The notes under the pieces: model-generated
What the model was told of the DNA's origin: nothing
Databases searched by the model: none
The model's input: the letters and a program-made list of their open reading frames with translations, nothing else
In this document: positions 52,099 to 60,368 of the stretch, piece by piece
Layout of the letters: each line of letters starts with the position of its first letter
Position numbering within the stretch: the stretch's first letter is position 1
Assembly: GCA_017405965.1 (NCBI GenBank)
Contig: JAFQZK010000004.1
Coordinates: 124,001 to 188,000, forward strand
Direction: 5' to 3'
Length of the DNA: 64,000 bases
From: Muribaculaceae bacterium
GTDB taxonomy: Bacteria > Bacteroidota > Bacteroidia > Bacteroidales > Muribaculaceae
Program-made: the position numbers and the translations under genes

Positions 52099-55000
52099 AT
52101 GAGAAAACCAAGATTATTACTCGCATTGATGGCGCTGGTGGCCTTGATGGCATCAGCCGCCGGACAATCCACGACCTTCACATCGGCGCCTAACCCGGTG
52201 CTCAAGCAGGTTGTGAAGACCGAGTCAAGGGCCAAAATCCTGGCTCCTGGCAAGGTGGTTTCCAGGCAAAAGGCTCCGAGTGCCGACCAGTTCCAGGGAT
52301 TGAACATGTATGTCAACCTGACCAACTCCGACACTTGGGCTGGTGTGGGCATCGGTTCGGTACCCTATGGTATCTACAGCCACACCATCGGTAACGATGA
52401 CTTCCAGGCTTTGGCTACCGACCTCCGTTATAACTTCATGGCCAGTGCCATGGGACGCGATCAGCTCGTGGGCGCACGCCCCATGCAGATGCTGGGTGTC
52501 CTGAATGGTGTTGAATACCTCGGGTTGAGCCGTTCAGGCTTCGGTGAGTTGTGGTCCATGGTTTATGACTATGCCGATTACAGTTTCATCCCCTCGGTGA
52601 TGGCCTATGACGTGACCAGCGACATCATCTACTCCATCCAGTATAATTCCGACCTGACTGGCCTCAACCTGGCAAAATGGAGCCCCATCAGCCGCATGTT
52701 CGAGACCATCTGTGCTTGGCCCAATCGCTTCCAGCCGATGACCTTGGGTTTCATGCCCAACGGCGATATGTATTGCGTGGGTGCCGACGGCGGTTTCTAC
52801 CAGTTGGATAAGGAGACGGGTGACGCCCGCATGCTGGGAAACCTGGATGTAGCGCCCACCATGTATGTGCAGAGCATGGGCTACGAGCCCAGGAGTGCCT
52901 GCTTCCTGTGGATGGCCGTGACTCAAGAGGGTTCTGCCTTGTATGCCATCAATCCCTATGACGCTTCAATGACGCTGGTCGAGAGGCTGAACAATAATGA
53001 GCAGGCTCCCGCTGTGTTCTTCCTGGACAATGCGGCTCCTGCCGATGCTCCTGCAGCAACAACCGACTTGGCATTCACCTTCGATGGTGGTAGCACCAAT
53101 GGCACTATCAGCTTTACCGTGCCCACCACCACCTACGGCGGCAGTGCCTTGAACGGAAACGTGACGATGAGCGTATGGCTCGACGGCGAAGCCATCGCCA
53201 ACTACGTCAGCGTTGCTCCCGGCAGCACCCAGTCCTTCAACTGCGAGGTTGAGAACGATAACCACTATGTGTATGTGCTCTTCAGCAACGACGGCGACTA
53301 CTCGCCCGTTAACAGCCTGTATGTGTATGCTGGCTATGACACGCCGCTTCCTGTCACCAATGCTGTGCTGACGGTCGAGAATGGTGTGAGCCACCTGGCG
53401 TGGGACGCTCCCGCCGGTGGTGTGAACAACGGCTACCTGGCCGATGTGACCTACACCGTAATCCGCATGCCCGGCGGCGTGACGGTTGCCGAGGGCTTGA
53501 CCGAGTGTGAGTTCAGCGAGACCTTGCCCAGCCAGATGGAGCGCTACTACTACATCATCATCCCGTTCAACGGCGATGGCAAGCGTGGCGACGAGGCCCG
53601 TTCCAACGATGTGCTGACCGGTACTGCTTTTGAGGCTCCCTTCTTCGATGACTTCTCCGACATGAATGCCCGTGAGTTGTGGACTATTGTCAATGCCAAC
53701 AACGATGTCAGCAGTTGGGGCAGTGTCTATACCTGGACATTTAACGACTACAACAAGTGCTGGAGCATGAATACGGGTCCCTATAGCATGGGTGATGACC
53801 AGGACGGCGCCGATGATTACCTGATTTCTCCGGGTATCAATATCGAGCAGGGCATTTCCTACGCCCTCATCTTTAACATGCGCAACACCTTCGCCAACTA
53901 CAAGGAGCGCGTGAGCCTGATGGTCGGCACCGATCCCAACGATGTTTCGACCTTCCAGGTGCTGGACTACAACGATGCCTATGATGTGGATGGAACCTTG
54001 GCCGATTGGGAGGTAGACTTCCAGATGGAGGAGACCGGTACCTATTACTTTGCCGTTCATGTCTATACCAAGCGCGAGGACAATGCTTCGGGTATCTTTG
54101 TTTACTCAATGGCATTGGACAAGCTTGGCAAGAACGGTGCTCCCGCCGAGGTGACTAACCTCACCATCACCCCCGAGGAGAGCGGTGAGATGATTGCCGA
54201 CGTGACCTTTACCGTTCCCACCACCACGCTCAATGGCCAAGAGCTGGCAGCCCCGTTGACGGCCAATATCTACCGTGACGGCAGCGAGGAAGCTGTGGCT
54301 CAGTTCCCCGTTGAGGTTGGTGCCGAAGCCCAGTGGACCGACAACACGGTCGAGGGCGTGGGTGTACACACCTACACCGTGGGCATCAGCAACGAGTTTG
54401 GCGAGGGCAAGCGCGTGAGTGCCGAGGCCTTTATCGGAGTATATACCCCGACCTACACCAACACGTTTGACACCGAGGAGGATGCCCGCTTCTTCACCAC
54501 CGTCAACGATTCGTCGATCTACTCGTCCAACGAGTATCGCTGGATCTGGAGTAGCTACAACCAGAACCTGGCATTAGGCGGCTATGGCTACTTCGTGCAG
54601 CATCCTGTCGAGAACATCTGGCTCTACATGCCCGCCATCAAGCTGGAGAAGGATATGGTTTACACCTATGCCTTCAACTGGACCTACAGCAACTACAACC
54701 AGACTTGCCCGGGCTTTGCCGGTGTAGGTATGGCTATGGAACCTGATGCTCAGACCATTTATCCCGATCAGTTGCCGTTCACCAACTATGGCGAGAAGGT
54801 ATGGATCGAAAACGAGGTCATTGCCACCGAGACGGGCAAGTACTATCCTTCGATCTTGATCACCGCCGACCAGGCCAGCAGTTACATCTCGCCCAGCATC
54901 GACGACATCTCAATCACGCTCGTGGGCTCGGCCTTTGCCCCCTACAGTGTCGAGAACCTGGTTGTCGAGCACGACATGACGGGTCTGCTGAAGGTGAACT

Positions 55001-56286
55001 TCGACTTCAATGCTCCGTCGGTTGACTACGCTCAGCGTCCCCTCGAGGGCCCGCTCACGGTTTACATCTACCGTGAAGGCTCAGCCATCCCCTTGATGAC
55101 GTTCGAGAACGTGGAACCCGGTCAGGCGCTGGAGTGGATTGACGAGCAGCCCCTGCGCGGCAACAATTCCTACATCATCGTTGCCGAGAACAGCTACGGC
55201 CGCGGTAAGGCCAGCACGGCTCTCGTATTTGCCGGCGTGGATGTGCCCATGGCAGTTGAGAACTACTGGATTCGTGGTAACGAGGATAACCAGAAGGCTG
55301 TCTTCACTTGGGATGCCCCCGCGGGCTCAGTCAACGGCGGTGTAATCGACGGTTCGCTGACTTACACGGTTGTCGAGTTCTTCCCCGACGGCGCTACCCC
55401 CGAGGAGCAGATGGTCATCCTGGGCACCACCACCGAGACCACCTTCACCGTTGACCGTGAACCCACCGATGAGATGGAGATGCACTACTATGCTGTCATC
55501 CCGTCAACGTCGGCAGGTGTCGGCCAGGCAGTGATCGATGACATCATCCTGGGTAAGTTGAAGGATGTTCCCTTCGTCGAGTCGTTTGAGAATGCCATCC
55601 TGTCCACCACGGGCTGGATGACCGAGGGCGATGTTGCCAACTATGGCACCGTCTGGTACATCCTGAGCGATGATGACGAGCAGACCGCTCAAGACGGTGA
55701 TAACGGCTTCGCTATGTGCTACAACGGCAATTACTACAGCCAGTATCACTGGTCAGACCTCGTTTCACCCAAGATGAAGCTTGACCCGGACAAGCAGTAC
55801 ACGCTCTCGTTCTACGTTTACATGGGTTATCCCTCAAGCTCGGCCGTTCTGCCCACGCTGGTTGTGTCGCAGAGTCTGAACGACGATCCCTATGAGGAGC
55901 TGATGACCATCGATGTCACCGAGGGCGAAGCCGGCTGGCAGTTGTTCGAGATCCCGTTGACGGGCACCGAGATTGCCAACTTTGTCAAGTTCAGCTTCCG
56001 TGGCTACATGAGCACGATGAGCGAGCGCATCTGGATTGACAATATCAGCGTCACCGCCGAGGACAAGCCCAGCGGAATTGACGAGCTGGCCGACGTACAG
56101 CGCATCGCTACCGTCAGCGGCGGCATCAGCTTCGAGGGCTTTGAGGGTCAGCAAGTGCGTGTTTACACCGTCGATGGTCGCCAGGTTGGCGCCTTCGTTG
56201 CCGGTGGCAGCCGCACCCTGTCGGTAGATCCCGGCATCTATGTCGTGACTGTCGGCAAGCAGGCCGTCAAGGTGATTGTCAAGTAA
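52099..56286 (+). CDS. Large secreted modular protein: N-terminal propeller-like region, Fn3-like and choice-of-anchor-J-like modules, T9SS-type tail
   Basis: 1395 aa. Signal peptide MRKPRLLLALMALVALMASAAG. Residues ~60-320 form a repeat-rich domain (MYVNLTNSDTWAGVGIGSVP, WSMVYDYADYSF, GDMYCVGADGGFYQLD) resembling a beta-propeller. Then three units follow, each with Fn3-like beta domains (TDLAFTFDGGSTNGTISFTV; AEVTNLTITPEESGEMIADV; ENLVVEHDMTGLLKVNFDF) and a MAM/choice-of-anchor-J-like jelly roll (FFDDFSDMNARELW; TNTFDTEEDARFF; FVESFENAILSTTGW). The last ~75 residues (VYTVDGRQVGAFVAGG, DPGIYVVTVG) match a type IX secretion C-terminal sorting domain. Likely a surface or secreted adhesin/binding protein; no enzymatic site seen. 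Start ATG 52099 is at the signal peptide; upstream ATG 52054 would add 15 residues. Confidence 0.85.
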   Translation: MRKPRLLLALMALVALMASAAGQSTTFTSAPNPVLKQVVKTESRAKILAPGKVVSRQKAPSADQFQGLNMYVNLTNSDTWAGVGIGSVPYGIYSHTIGNDDFQALATDLRYNFMASAMGRDQLVGARPMQMLGVLNGVEYLGLSRSGFGELWSMVYDYADYSFIPSVMAYDVTSDIIYSIQYNSDLTGLNLAKWSPISRMFETICAWPNRFQPMTLGFMPNGDMYCVGADGGFYQLDKETGDARMLGNLDVAPTMYVQSMGYEPRSACFLWMAVTQEGSALYAINPYDASMTLVERLNNNEQAPAVFFLDNAAPADAPAATTDLAFTFDGGSTNGTISFTVPTTTYGGSALNGNVTMSVWLDGEAIANYVSVAPGSTQSFNCEVENDNHYVYVLFSNDGDYSPVNSLYVYAGYDTPLPVTNAVLTVENGVSHLAWDAPAGGVNNGYLADVTYTVIRMPGGVTVAEGLTECEFSETLPSQMERYYYIIIPFNGDGKRGDEARSNDVLTGTAFEAPFFDDFSDMNARELWTIVNANNDVSSWGSVYTWTFNDYNKCWSMNTGPYSMGDDQDGADDYLISPGINIEQGISYALIFNMRNTFANYKERVSLMVGTDPNDVSTFQVLDYNDAYDVDGTLADWEVDFQMEETGTYYFAVHVYTKREDNASGIFVYSMALDKLGKNGAPAEVTNLTITPEESGEMIADVTFTVPTTTLNGQELAAPLTANIYRDGSEEAVAQFPVEVGAEAQWTDNTVEGVGVHTYTVGISNEFGEGKRVSAEAFIGVYTPTYTNTFDTEEDARFFTTVNDSSIYSSNEYRWIWSSYNQNLALGGYGYFVQHPVENIWLYMPAIKLEKDMVYTYAFNWTYSNYNQTCPGFAGVGMAMEPDAQTIYPDQLPFTNYGEKVWIENEVIATETGKYYPSILITADQASSYISPSIDDISITLVGSAFAPYSVENLVVEHDMTGLLKVNFDFNAPSVDYAQRPLEGPLTVYIYREGSAIPLMTFENVEPGQALEWIDEQPLRGNNSYIIVAENSYGRGKASTALVFAGVDVPMAVENYWIRGNEDNQKAVFTWDAPAGSVNGGVIDGSLTYTVVEFFPDGATPEEQMVILGTTTETTFTVDREPTDEMEMHYYAVIPSTSAGVGQAVIDDIILGKLKDVPFVESFENAILSTTGWMTEGDVANYGTVWYILSDDDEQTAQDGDNGFAMCYNGNYYSQYHWSDLVSPKMKLDPDKQYTLSFYVYMGYPSSSAVLPTLVVSQSLNDDPYEELMTIDVTEGEAGWQLFEIPLTGTEIANFVKFSFRGYMSTMSERIWIDNISVTAEDKPSGIDELADVQRIATVSGGISFEGFEGQQVRVYTVDGRQVGAFVAGGSRTLSVDPGIYVVTVGKQAVKVIVK

Positions 56287-56313
56287 TCCGATACAGTTTC
56301 CCTGATTAATCGA

Positions 56314-56347
56314 GTAGGCGCGTCAACGATTGACGCGCCTACTTATT
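56314..56347 (+). terminator. Terminator after the surface protein
   Basis: GTAGGCGCGTCA (56314-56325), loop ACGAT, TGACGCGCCTAC (56331-56342), TTATTC. Perfect 12-bp stem. Confidence 0.75.
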
Positions 56348-56395
56348 CTTTGGTTAGCTGAACAAACAACTACCACGAAGCATCATGCTGTAGTG

Positions 56396-56550
56396 GGCTG
56401 TGTCATAATTGTTTCGCCTGTAAAAATAACCGCCCTAGCGGGCGGGAAATTAATCAAATTAGAATAAAAATTATTCAAATTGAAATAATTTTGTTTAATT
56501 TCCCGTGCGTAGCACGGTTTATTTCTGCGACATTGCATCTTGACACAGCC
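56396..56550. mobile_element. 155-bp MITE-like element with 10-bp perfect terminal inverted repeats
   Basis: GGCTGTGTCA (56396-56405) and TGACACAGCC (56541-56550) bound the element. Inside, GCGGGAAATTAA and TTTAATTTCCCG give a second inverted repeat, with CCCTAGCGGG and GCGTAGCACGG hairpins. No transposase. A target duplication is not obvious. TIRs of this kind occur in several IS families, so mobilisation by a partner element elsewhere is plausible. Confidence 0.6.
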
Positions 56551-56625
56551 TCGTTCCTGTATGGTAAATTGAACACAATTGATGCAGCCTGCAGTAGGGC
56601 CTCGCCAACCTTTAACCTCTAACCT

Positions 56626-56701
56626 GCGAGCCCCGCTCGCATCAACGCGTAAGCCTCACTAATCACTAATCTCTAATCACTAATCAGCGAGCTTCGCTCG
56701 C
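56626..56701. repeat. GCGAG hairpins flanking CTAATCA simple repeats
   Basis: GCGAGccccGCTCGC (56626-56640) and GCGAGCttcGCTCGC (56687-56701) bracket repeated CACTAATCA/CTCTAATCA units. The second hairpin ends one base before the stop of the minus-strand gene, so it may terminate that gene. Confidence 0.65.
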
Positions 56702-56702
56702 C

Positions 56703-57359
56703 TCACAACGCCCCTTGCTCGATGCGCACGCAGATGCGCTCGATCATGGCGTCCTTCTTGTCCTTGTTGGGATGGTACCCGGCCTTGAGGCTGGCGCCGA
56801 AAAATTTGCTGAAGGTTTGCCAGAAACCCGCGCGGAATTTTCCCAGAAACGCTTTCAGGATGCTGTAACTGCTCTGGTTGGTCTCGCGGTTGATAAGCTT
56901 GATGAGCATCTTGCCCTGGTTCTTGGTCAGTTTATTCATCTGGGGCTTGTACTGGTTGAACAGCTCTTTCTCGAACCGCTTCAGATAGGCCTGTTTCTGT
57001 TTCTCGGTCTGATAGGTGTCGATGTACTCATAGGTCTCGAGCAGCGTCGAGCTGATGAGTTTGGCATACGGTAGCGTCTTCTTGATGTCGCGCACCGTCT
57101 TCCAGTAGTATTTTTCCTCAGCCTTGTTGCGAAAACGCTCGCGCGGATAGATGATGATGGGATTGAAGACGATCATCGCCAGCGTGTCGCCTGTCGACGG
57201 CTCGATGAAGTGGTAGTAGCCGGCAAAGGTCTTCTGCAACACCGATGGCAGCTCGATATGGTCGAGCGGATCCTCCACAGCAGGAGCGGCGTGCACATGA
57301 GTGCCCGTTAAAGCCGTCATGGCCAAGGCAATAGCTAATATGAGGAATAACCGTTTCAT
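56703..57359 (-). CDS. DUF4294 family protein
   Basis: 218 aa. Signal peptide MKRLFLILAIALAMTALTG. The body has the DUF4294 blocks IYPRERFRNKAEEKYYWKTV, KKTLPYAKLISSTLLETYEY, LTKNQGKMLIKLINRETNQS and AGFWQTFSKFFGASLK. Function unknown; exported. ATG 57359 is chosen because a -7 box is at 57370-57377, leaving almost no leader. Shares direction with the next two genes. Confidence 0.8.
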   Translation of the reverse strand: MKRLFLILAIALAMTALTGTHVHAAPAVEDPLDHIELPSVLQKTFAGYYHFIEPSTGDTLAMIVFNPIIIYPRERFRNKAEEKYYWKTVRDIKKTLPYAKLISSTLLETYEYIDTYQTEKQKQAYLKRFEKELFNQYKPQMNKLTKNQGKMLIKLINRETNQSSYSILKAFLGKFRAGFWQTFSKFFGASLKAGYHPNKDKKDAMIERICVRIEQGAL

Positions 57360-57369
57360 TTCTCGGCGG

Positions 57370-57377
57370 CGAAGATA
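57370..57377 (-). promoter_or_regulatory. -7 element for the DUF4294 gene, very short leader
   Basis: Minus strand TATCTTCG, 10 nt before the ATG at 57359; transcription would start near 57363, giving a leader of only a few bases. Confidence 0.5.
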
Positions 57378-57422
57378 GGACAAAGAAATGAATGCCAGCA
57401 AGAAAAGGGTGTTAAATAGTCT

Positions 57423-58148
57423 TTAATTCGTGACAGCGCGCAAGAGACCAGCGTAGGAGACGGTGAGGCCCACACAGCAGCCCTTGACCGATGGGTTGAA
57501 ACTGTTGAACTTGGCATGAGTGACAAACGGCGAGATGCGTAGCGACGAGACGTAATGCCCCTGTCGGTCTTCGCTGGACGGATAGTCCACCACTTTGCCA
57601 TGCAGCTTGATATCGATATCGACGCTGGCCATCCAACTGAAATTATTCACATGATCGCCGGTCACGTTGTCGATCATCGGGCGCTCGGTGCCCTCGGTGT
57701 CCTTCTCATACTTGATGTGGTTGATGTCCCAAGACAGGCGGTTCCAGTTCACGCCCACATTGGGCGTTACCGACACCTTGCCCTGGCGCCAGATGGTATA
57801 ACCCAGTTGAAGCCCCACTCCCAGCAGTGTGGGATTGGCTGTCGCGTTGAGCTGCAGGTTGCGGCCCTGGTCATCAAGAACAGCATAGGGGTTCTTGTTC
57901 TTGAACGAGGGCTGGCCATAGGCAACATCGGCCTTGAATCTCAACAGGTTGTACTCGACATTCAGTCCTCCGGTGAACAAGGCACATCCCTTGAGGTCGT
58001 CACTCAACGAGCCCGTGGGCAGCATGCCGCCCACGCCCACCTGGAAACCGAATCCCCAACCATGAGACAACGATTCATTCTCCTGGGCGCGCAGGGCGGC
58101 AGGAGTCATTGTCAGTATAGCCAAAAGAATCAAAATCGTCCGTTTCAT
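57423..58148 (-). CDS. Outer-membrane beta-barrel protein (porin-family-like)
   Basis: 241 aa. Signal peptide MKRTILILLAILTMTPAALRA. The mature part alternates polar and hydrophobic residues with a Gly-rich first strand (WGFGFQVGVGGMLPTGSLSD) and typical OMP_b-brl strands (LLGVGLQLGYTI, VTPNVGVNWNRLS). The terminal residues (VGLTVSYAGLLRAVTN) do not end in Phe. Probably an 8-10-strand barrel; role unknown. ATG 58148 is at the signal peptide; the longer frame to 58226 adds a basic leader. Confidence 0.75.
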   Translation of the reverse strand: MKRTILILLAILTMTPAALRAQENESLSHGWGFGFQVGVGGMLPTGSLSDDLKGCALFTGGLNVEYNLLRFKADVAYGQPSFKNKNPYAVLDDQGRNLQLNATANPTLLGVGLQLGYTIWRQGKVSVTPNVGVNWNRLSWDINHIKYEKDTEGTERPMIDNVTGDHVNNFSWMASVDIDIKLHGKVVDYPSSEDRQGHYVSSLRISPFVTHAKFNSFNPSVKGCCVGLTVSYAGLLRAVTN

Positions 58149-58239
58149 CGTCTTTTTTTGCTTTTTTCTATAATAACGGACAGATTTACATGAAATTGTT
58201 TTTGCCTTCAAATATCCTAAATCCAATAAGATACTATTC

Positions 58240-58299
58240 TCTCTAAACTCTAAAGTCTAATCTCTAAAGTCTAATCTCTAAACTCTAAACTCTAAACTA
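58240..58299 (-). repeat. Heptamer tandem repeats between two minus-strand genes
   Basis: Repeats of CTCTAAA/GTCTAAT/CTCTAAA on the plus strand, i.e. TTTAGAG on the coding strand, the same unit and orientation relative to transcription as at 4914. Confidence 0.75.
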
Positions 58300-58308
58300 C
58301 GAAGTAAA

Positions 58309-58680
58309 CTACCACCACAGGTTGCGGTAATATTTGTGATAGAGCGAGAGGCCCTCGCTGATGGGCTTGAGCGAGGCCTTGGCGGCACGTTTGAGGTCGG
58401 CCAGGTCTTCCTCATTGTTCCAGATGGCCTTGATATAGGCCTTGTACTCGGGGGTATCTTCCTCGGTTTGGCAAGCAATGCGCTCAAAGGCGTAGATCAT
58501 CTTGTCCAGAATAGCCCTCCACTCCTCAAGGGACATGTTCAAGTTGGGAGTGCGTTCACAATGCTCCTTGAACACCATCAGGCGAGGCAGGATAAAGCGC
58601 GCGATTGACACATCAAGGTCATACAGCTCCTCGATTTTAATGGTCTTGGCAATGGTTTCGGGTTTATACTTTTTGTTCAT
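58309..58680 (-). CDS. Conserved hypothetical protein
   Basis: 123 aa, all helical, no signal peptide or membrane segment. Distinctive blocks: RFILPRLMVFKEHC, MSLEEWRAILDKMIYAFERI and the aromatic C-terminus YHKYYRNLWW. I do not recognise a family with a known function. It lies upstream of the outer-membrane protein gene with the heptamer repeat between them. Confidence 0.6.
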   Translation of the reverse strand: MNKKYKPETIAKTIKIEELYDLDVSIARFILPRLMVFKEHCERTPNLNMSLEEWRAILDKMIYAFERIACQTEEDTPEYKAYIKAIWNNEEDLADLKRAAKASLKPISEGLSLYHKYYRNLWW

Positions 58681-58952
58681 AATCGTGTTAAGATGTCTTG
58701 AGGTTAATTGTTTTCAGCGAGCAATTATACGCACAATTCTTGACATGGCCAAAAATTATTATAAAAAACTGCAAAAAAATCACATGTTTAGCATTTTCCT
58801 GGCCCATAATCAACAAATCTGTAGTTATGGTTCATTGGCCCGGCGACCTGGTTCATGGACAAAAAACTAAGAATCAGGTTCTTTTAGCATTGTTACTGAG
58901 AAGAAAATCAGATTTCTTTATCCTACGGGCTTACTTTTCCGAGAATTCTGTG

Positions 58953-58960
58953 TAAATTTG
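58953..58960 (+). promoter_or_regulatory. -7 element with an almost leaderless start
   Basis: TAAATTTG; the expected transcription start coincides with the ATG at 58967. Confidence 0.5.
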
Positions 58961-58966
58961 CACACG

Positions 58967-59293
58967 ATGACAATACAAGAGGCTCAAGAGCGTGTTGACG
59001 CGTGGATCAAGCAATATGGCGTTCGCTATTTCAGCGAACTCACCAATATGGCGGTGCTCACCGAGGAGGTGGGCGAGGTGGCGCGTGTCATCTCACGCCG
59101 CTATGGCGACCAGTCGAGCAAGCCTGGCGACGAACTGGACCTGGCCGACGAACTGGCCGATGTGATGTGGGTGGTGATGTGCCTGGCCAACCAGACAGGC
59201 ATTGACCTGGACGCTGCACTCGAGCGCAACTTCGCCAAGAAAACTAACCGCGACAGCCACCGTCATCTCGACAACGATAAACTAAAACATTAA
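58967..59293 (+). CDS. MazG-like nucleotide pyrophosphohydrolase
   Basis: 108 aa. Single MazG/all-alpha NTP pyrophosphatase domain: the metal-binding pattern is LTEEVGEVARVI (EExxE) and DELADELADVMWVV (ExxD). It likely hydrolyses (d)NTPs to monophosphates and PPi. The C-terminal KTNRDSHRHL is charged. ATG at 58967 is chosen; the TTG at 58958 is part of the -7 box. The gene is followed 20 nt later by deoC, so one transcript is likely. Confidence 0.88.
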   Translation: MTIQEAQERVDAWIKQYGVRYFSELTNMAVLTEEVGEVARVISRRYGDQSSKPGDELDLADELADVMWVVMCLANQTGIDLDAALERNFAKKTNRDSHRHLDNDKLKH

Positions 59294-59313
59294 CCTATAA
59301 AACAGAACGTATT

Positions 59314-60261
59314 ATGAGCAATCACGAACACGAACACTGCGGATGCGGATGTGAGCATCACGATCATGACCACAAACCCATGGACAAGTACATGACCGCT
59401 ATCAACCAGAGCAGCGTCATCATCGACGATGCCGCTGTGACTGCCGCCGTGCAGGAAATCATCGACAAGCATGCTGCCGAGAACAATACCCCCGAGGTGC
59501 AGCAATTCCTGCTGAACTGTGTGGACCTGACTACGCTGGCCACCGAGGACAGCGAGAGCAGTGTCGCCCGCTTTGTACAAAAGGTCAACGACTTCGACAA
59601 CAACTATCCCCAGTACAAGAACGTGGCCGCCATCTGCGTTTACAGCAACTTCGCGGCCGTCGTTCGCGGCACGCTCGAGGTGAGCGGTGTTGACGTGGCC
59701 GTGTGCAGCGCATGCTTCCCCTCCAGCCAGGCCCATATCGAGACCAAGATTGCCGAGACCGCACTGGCGATTGCCGACGGTGCCGACGAGGTGGACATCG
59801 TGTTGAACGTGGGCTACTTCAAGGACGAGGCCTACGAGGAATTGTGTGACGAGATCGCCGAGATCAAGCACGTGGTTGGCGACCGTCCCTTGAAGGTCAT
59901 CCTCGAAACGGGTCTGCTCAAGAGTGCCGAGGCCATCCGCCGTGCCAGCATCCTGTCGATGTACTCGGGCTGCGACTTCATCAAGACCTCGACTGGCAAG
60001 ATTTATCCCGGCGCTTCGCTCGAGGCTGCTTACGTGATGTGCCAGTGCATCAAGGAATACTTCGTCCAGCACGGACGCATGGTGGGCTTCAAGGCATCGG
60101 GTGGCATCCGCACCACCGAGGACGCTGTCAAGTACTATACCATCGTCAAGGAAGTCCTGGGCGAGAAGTGGTTGAACAACAAGTACTTCCGCATCGGCGC
60201 TTCCAGCCTGGCCAACTCCCTGTTCCAGTCCTTCACCGGCACCGACGCCAAGCCCTTCTAA
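59314..60261 (+). CDS. deoC: Deoxyribose-phosphate aldolase with a His/Cys-rich N-terminal leader
   Basis: 315 aa, versus ~220-260 for the usual bacterial enzyme. Residues 1-20 contain 7 His and 3 Cys (HEHEHCGCGCEHHDHDH), a likely metal-binding tail. The aldolase domain has VDLTTLATEDSE, VAAICVYSNFA, EVDIVLNVGYF, VILETGLL, the Schiff-base Lys in FIKTSTGK and the second Lys in GFKASGGIRT. It splits deoxyribose-5-phosphate in nucleoside catabolism. An inverted repeat/terminator follows. Confidence 0.93.
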   Translation: MSNHEHEHCGCGCEHHDHDHKPMDKYMTAINQSSVIIDDAAVTAAVQEIIDKHAAENNTPEVQQFLLNCVDLTTLATEDSESSVARFVQKVNDFDNNYPQYKNVAAICVYSNFAAVVRGTLEVSGVDVAVCSACFPSSQAHIETKIAETALAIADGADEVDIVLNVGYFKDEAYEELCDEIAEIKHVVGDRPLKVILETGLLKSAEAIRRASILSMYSGCDFIKTSTGKIYPGASLEAAYVMCQCIKEYFVQHGRMVGFKASGGIRTTEDAVKYYTIVKEVLGEKWLNNKYFRIGASSLANSLFQSFTGTDAKPF

Positions 60262-60284
60262 CCCAAACACCGACAGGTTTTAAT

Positions 60285-60362
60285 CAACAACTGAATAATC
60301 AGGAAAAACTGATTTACTCCAGCCAAGGATTAAATCAGAAAACTCAGATTATTCAGTTGTTG
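60285..60362. terminator. Long inverted repeat between convergent deoC and ATPase genes
   Basis: Left arm 60285-60316 (CAACAACTGAATAATC then ACTGATTTA) and right arm 60331-60362 (TAAATCAG then GATTATTCAGTTGTTG), with mispaired centre bases. Could serve both strands. Its CAGAAAACTCAG core resembles the 50-bp repeat at 21766. Confidence 0.6.
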
Positions 60363-60368
60363 TCTTAT

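Larger units (their letters stand above)
56287..56702. other. Repeat-rich intergenic region
   Basis: Over 400 bp without a gene: the terminator at 56314, the MITE-like element at 56396-56550, and hairpins with simple repeats at 56626-56701. Confidence 0.6.

Noticed and set aside
52966-54060. 364-codon minus-strand frame
   Set aside because: Antisense to the surface protein, Gly/Val/His-rich shadow.
59290-60270. 326-codon minus-strand frame
   Set aside because: Antisense to deoC; no signal or family features.
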